NCBI GenBank assembly: GCA_026125285.1
Contig: JAHCLO010000047.1
Coordinates: 1 to 42,201 of the forward strand
Reading direction: 5' to 3'
Length of the DNA: 42,201 nt
Source of the DNA: Verrucomicrobiia bacterium
GTDB taxonomy: Bacteria > Verrucomicrobiota > Verrucomicrobiia > Limisphaerales > JADLHS01
A program made the translations under genes and the position numbers. Shown one piece after another: positions 39,349 through 42,201 of this stretch. The stretch's first letter is position 1. The number at the start of each line of letters is the position of its first letter. The notes under the pieces were generated by a model that saw only the letters and a list, made by a program, of their open reading frames with translations, ran no database searches and was not told the DNA's origin.

Positions 39349-40263
39349 ATGTATTTCCTCCGCCGCCTTGCCACGCTCGTGCCGCTGCTGCTGGTCATCA
39401 GCTTTGTGGCGTTTGTGCTGGTGCGCGTCGCGCCCGGCGGACCGTTTGACCGCGAACGCCAGCCGGCGTCTCCCGAGATCAAGCGCGCCTTGGAAGCTAA
39501 GTTTCATCTGGATGAACCGGTCTGGAAGCAATACCTGCGTTACCTCGGCGGCTTGGTGCAGGGCGACTTCGGCCCATCGCTCAAGTACCGCAACCACAGC
39601 GTTGCCGACATCATCAAACAGGGCCTGCCGGTTTCGATGCTGCTGGGCATGATGGCGTTCGGTTTTGCGATGGGCGTGGGCATTCCCGTCGGCTACTTCA
39701 CCGCCGTGCGACGCGGGCATTGGGAAGATTACTCCGGAAGTTTCTTTGCCATTCTGATGGTGTGCATTCCCGGCTTCGTGATCGCGCCGCTGCTCATCAT
39801 GTTCTTCGCGATCCAATGGCGGCTGTTGCCCGTCGCGCTCTGGGGTTCGCCGCTGCATGCCATCCTGCCGGTCGCCGCGCTCGGTCTTTATTTTTCCGGC
39901 CGCATCGCGCGGCTGATGCGCGAAGGCATGTTGAACACGATGCAGGCCGAATTCATCACGGCGGCGCGGGCCAAGGGCCTCGGCGAAAACGCCCTCATGC
40001 TCAAGCACGCCTTTCGCATCGCCGTGCTGCCGGTCGTTTCCTATTCCGGCCCGCTGCTCGCGGATTTGCTGGTCGGTTCGTTCGTGATCGAAACCATTTT
40101 TCAAATCCCCGGCCTCGGGGTGTTCATGGTCAACGGTTCGTTGAATCGCGATTACACGCTGGTCGTGGGGCTGGTGGTTCTCTACGCGACGCTGCTGGTG
40201 GTGCTGAACCTGATGGTGGATTTCGCCTACACCTTGCTGGACCCGAGGGTCAACTATGAATGA
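39349..40263 (+). CDS. peptide ABC transporter permease (DppB/OppB type)
   Basis: 304 residues, six predicted membrane helices. The N-terminus MYFLRRLATLVPLLLVISFVAFVLVRVAPGGPFD and segment GLPVSMLLGMMAFGFAMGVGIPVGYF are typical of the first permease of OppBC-type importers. The cytoplasmic EAA loop for ATPase contact is ITAARAKGLGENALMLKHAFR (about 203-223). It overlaps the next permease gene by 8 bases. The original intergenic distance from the binding-protein gene has been filled by repeats. Confidence 0.92.
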   Translation: MYFLRRLATLVPLLLVISFVAFVLVRVAPGGPFDRERQPASPEIKRALEAKFHLDEPVWKQYLRYLGGLVQGDFGPSLKYRNHSVADIIKQGLPVSMLLGMMAFGFAMGVGIPVGYFTAVRRGHWEDYSGSFFAILMVCIPGFVIAPLLIMFFAIQWRLLPVALWGSPLHAILPVAALGLYFSGRIARLMREGMLNTMQAEFITAARAKGLGENALMLKHAFRIAVLPVVSYSGPLLADLLVGSFVIETIFQIPGLGVFMVNGSLNRDYTLVVGLVVLYATLLVVLNLMVDFAYTLLDPRVNYE

Positions 40264-41164
40264 AGCGAGCCCCAACCAACGCGCCTGGCGACGTTTCCTC
40301 AAGAATCGTCCCGCTAGGTTCAGCGCATGTTTTCTGGCGCTGGTCGTGTTGCTGGTGCTGCTCTGGCCGTTCGTTTCACCCCACGACCCAAACGCGCTTT
40401 CCGACAACCAATTCCAGCCGCCGAGCGCGCAACATTGGTTCGGGACGGACGTTCACGGGCGGGATCTGCTTTCCCGCGTGATGTACGGCGCACAGATTTC
40501 GCTGCTGGTCGGCGTAGTCGGCGCGGGCGTCAGTCTGGTCATCGGCGTCTTGTGGGGTGCGATTGCCGGATACGTCGGCGGCCGCACCGACAGCGCCATG
40601 ATGCGGTTCGTGGACATCCTGTATTCCCTTCCTTCCATCATTTTCGTCATCGTCTTGATCACGACTCTTGAAGGACTGCTTCAGCAAGGATTGGAGGCGG
40701 TGGGTTCGGTCACACTCGCAAAGTTCGCGCGGCTCATCTTTCTGTTCGTCGGCCTCGGGGCGGTGTCGTGGCTGACGATGGCTCGCATCGTGCGCGGACA
40801 GGTGTTGTCGCTCCGCACGCGGCAATTCGTGGATGCCAGCCGCGCCCTGGGCGCGGGGACGGGGCACATTCTCGCCCGGCACATCATCCCGAACGTGTTC
40901 GGCGTGGTGATCGTTTATCTCACGCTCACCGTACCGGCGATCATTCTCTACGAGAGTTTCCTGAGCTACCTGGGCCTGGGCATCCAACCGCCGATGGCCA
41001 GTTGGGGTTCGCTCATCGCCGAGGGCGCGGATCAGATGAACCCCATTCGCATCTACTGGTGGTTGATTGTCTTCCCCGGCGGCGTGCTGGTCTCGACTTT
41101 GCTCGCGCTGAACTTTCTGGGCGACGGCCTGCGCGATGCGTGGGACGTGCGGAGCGGGGGTTGA
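40256..41164 (+). CDS. peptide ABC transporter permease (DppC/OppC type)
   Basis: 302 residues. The N-terminal OppC segment NQRAWRRFLKNRPARFSACFLALVVLLVL is followed by DPNALSDNQFQPPSAQHWFGTDVHGRDLLSRVMYG, a hallmark of the second permease. The EAA loop is DASRALGAGTGHILARHIIPN and the C-terminus reads SYLGLGIQPPMASWGSLIAEG. No ATPase gene (OppD/F) follows, so the importer must use ATPases encoded elsewhere or beyond the window. Confidence 0.93.
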   Translation: MNEASPNQRAWRRFLKNRPARFSACFLALVVLLVLLWPFVSPHDPNALSDNQFQPPSAQHWFGTDVHGRDLLSRVMYGAQISLLVGVVGAGVSLVIGVLWGAIAGYVGGRTDSAMMRFVDILYSLPSIIFVIVLITTLEGLLQQGLEAVGSVTLAKFARLIFLFVGLGAVSWLTMARIVRGQVLSLRTRQFVDASRALGAGTGHILARHIIPNVFGVVIVYLTLTVPAIILYESFLSYLGLGIQPPMASWGSLIAEGADQMNPIRIYWWLIVFPGGVLVSTLLALNFLGDGLRDAWDVRSGG

Positions 41165-41328
41165 TCCAAGTGAGGCTGGCGAAGGGGCGACTGATGTCCC
41201 GATGTGTGCGTCCTGCCACTCAAAGAATCTACCTCCAAAATTACTCTCAAATTAAGATGCCTTTTTGAGAAGGAGTTGATATTGCGGCGGACTAGCGAAC
41301 AGGTTTCAGAGCAAACCAAGAGACAGCC

Positions 41329-42152
41329 ATGAACTGGAAACGACTCTCGACAAACACGGGTAAAATCTTTGTGCCAAGTCAACGATTGATCAACCCGACC
41401 CACGTATTCACGTGCGCGACCCTTTGGGTGCTCCTTGCCCCGACAGCAGTTGTTGCAGACTCCCCACCTGGACAAGTGGTGGAGTGGGGCAGAAAGATGC
41501 TGCCTGACTTAAAGCCGGGTACGGTATTTACCAACATTGCCGCACGAATGGTGCATAATCTGGCACTAACGACTGAGGAAAAAGTGTTCGCTTGGGGATC
41601 CAACAAAAATGGAGAAAGCAACGTGCCCGGGGAGTTGAACGGCGTGGTGGCCGTGGAGGGAGGTGGTTTTTGCAGCCTGACACTCAAGTCGGATGGCACA
41701 GTGGTTTCTTGGGGGCGGTTTGACCAGAGTGCGGTGCCCAAGTGGCTAAATCTTTGGGTGAATCACGTGTCTGCAATCGCGGCGGGAGCGACCCACTGTC
41801 TTGCCATCGTTAAGCAGATTCCCGCCGACGCACCCGCGGTGACGACTCTGCCTGCGACTTCCGTCACAACCGTCTCAGCCCGCCTGAATGGCTATGTTAA
41901 TCCGAAGGGTTTGAACTCTGTGGTCCACTTCAGGTATGGGACGGCAGAGAGCTATGGGAACATTACCCTTCTGGCAACACCGGCAATGGCACCCAGGAGA
42001 TTGTTTTCTCGTTAACCGGGCTTGCCCCAGGCACCACGTACCATTACCGCTTTGGGGCCTACAATATTGCCGGGCCAAGTTATGGCAGTAATGTGGCATT
42101 TACGACGTTGCCCTTTCCACGACAGCGACTCAGGCTTGGGTTGTATGCATAG
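41329..42152 (+). pseudogene. secreted RCC1-repeat / Fn3 protein, frameshifted
   Basis: From ATG 41329 a hydrophobic export segment (VFTCATLWVLLAPTAVVAD) is followed by RCC1-like repeats: VVEWGRKMLPD, VFAWGSNKNGESNVP, LKSDGTVVSWGRFDQSAVP and AIAAGATHCLAI. Then a fibronectin-III-like domain opens with SARLNGYVNPKGLNSVVHFRYG. At about 41968 the frame must change (-1 or +2) to continue with SGNTGNGTQEIVFSLTGLAPGTTYHYR and NVAFTTLPFP up to TAG 42152. In the first frame translation ends at 42015. Such proteins are typical verrucomicrobial surface proteins with many domains; this one is broken by the frameshift, or contains a one-base sequence error, and would normally be longer. Confidence 0.65.
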
Positions 42153-42201
42153 AGGGAATGGGGCTTCGACTGCGGACTGCACCTGGCCTGGCTGCTTCCA
42201 T

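Noticed and set aside
38977..40407. A 476-codon open frame on the minus strand
   Set aside because: It is antisense to the DppB-type permease and to palindromic repeats. The Arg/Gln/His-rich translation has no family features.

Overview
The window looks like a chromosomal segment from a Verrucomicrobiota bacterium, probably of the Pedosphaera/Limisphaera side (former subdivision 3). This is an inference from three things: a very large secreted lamin-tail/CotH protein, periplasmic sugar-processing enzymes paired with sodium:solute symporters, and very many short palindromic repeats between and even inside genes. No rRNA, tRNA or CRISPR array was recognised. The first ~65 bases are G/C homopolymers and look like a bad contig end.

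Layout. Bases 1-11,088 are all on the minus strand: the 5' end of carB with a duplicated start region, an exported protein-isoaspartate methyltransferase, an APC amino-acid permease, a ~2,380-residue surface protein and ruvB. Bases 11,506-35,259 are mainly plus-strand and form an L-arabinose/arabinan utilisation locus. It holds a GH127 beta-L-arabinofuranosidase, a zinc alcohol dehydrogenase, a XylR-type AraC regulator, araA, two GH51 alpha-L-arabinofuranosidases, araB, araD, an aldose 1-epimerase lipoprotein and two SSS-family sugar symporters. Together these would release L-arabinose outside the cytoplasm, equilibrate its anomers, import it with Na+, and convert it via L-ribulose and L-ribulose-5-P to D-xylulose-5-P.

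This locus has been invaded at two places. Between the dehydrogenase and the regulator sits a type II restriction-modification pair. The endonuclease is broken by one in-frame TAG inside its PD-(D/E)xK core, and the methyltransferase abuts the surviving C-terminal part of a GH43-like gene. Between araB and araD lies a patchwork: the stub of a third secreted glycosidase, a PIN/RHH toxin-antitoxin pair, a decayed nucleotidyltransferase module, and a GxxExxY nuclease-fold gene framed by 27-bp inverted repeats.

Bases 35,528-37,122 (minus) carry queG and aroK, overlapping by one base. Bases 37,291-41,164 (plus) carry a peptide/oligopeptide ABC importer (binding lipoprotein and two permeases, no ATPase in the window). 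The window ends with a frameshifted RCC1/Fn3-type secreted protein.

The main theme is repeat-driven gene remodelling. Palindromic elements lie in frame inside araB, at the duplicated start of carB, in the 3' extension of the ABC binding-protein gene, and at both sides of the GH127 gene. A heptamer tandem repeat lies inside queG. The strongest candidates for something undescribed are the inverted-repeat-flanked GxxExxY unit and the codon-compatible palindromic element in araB.
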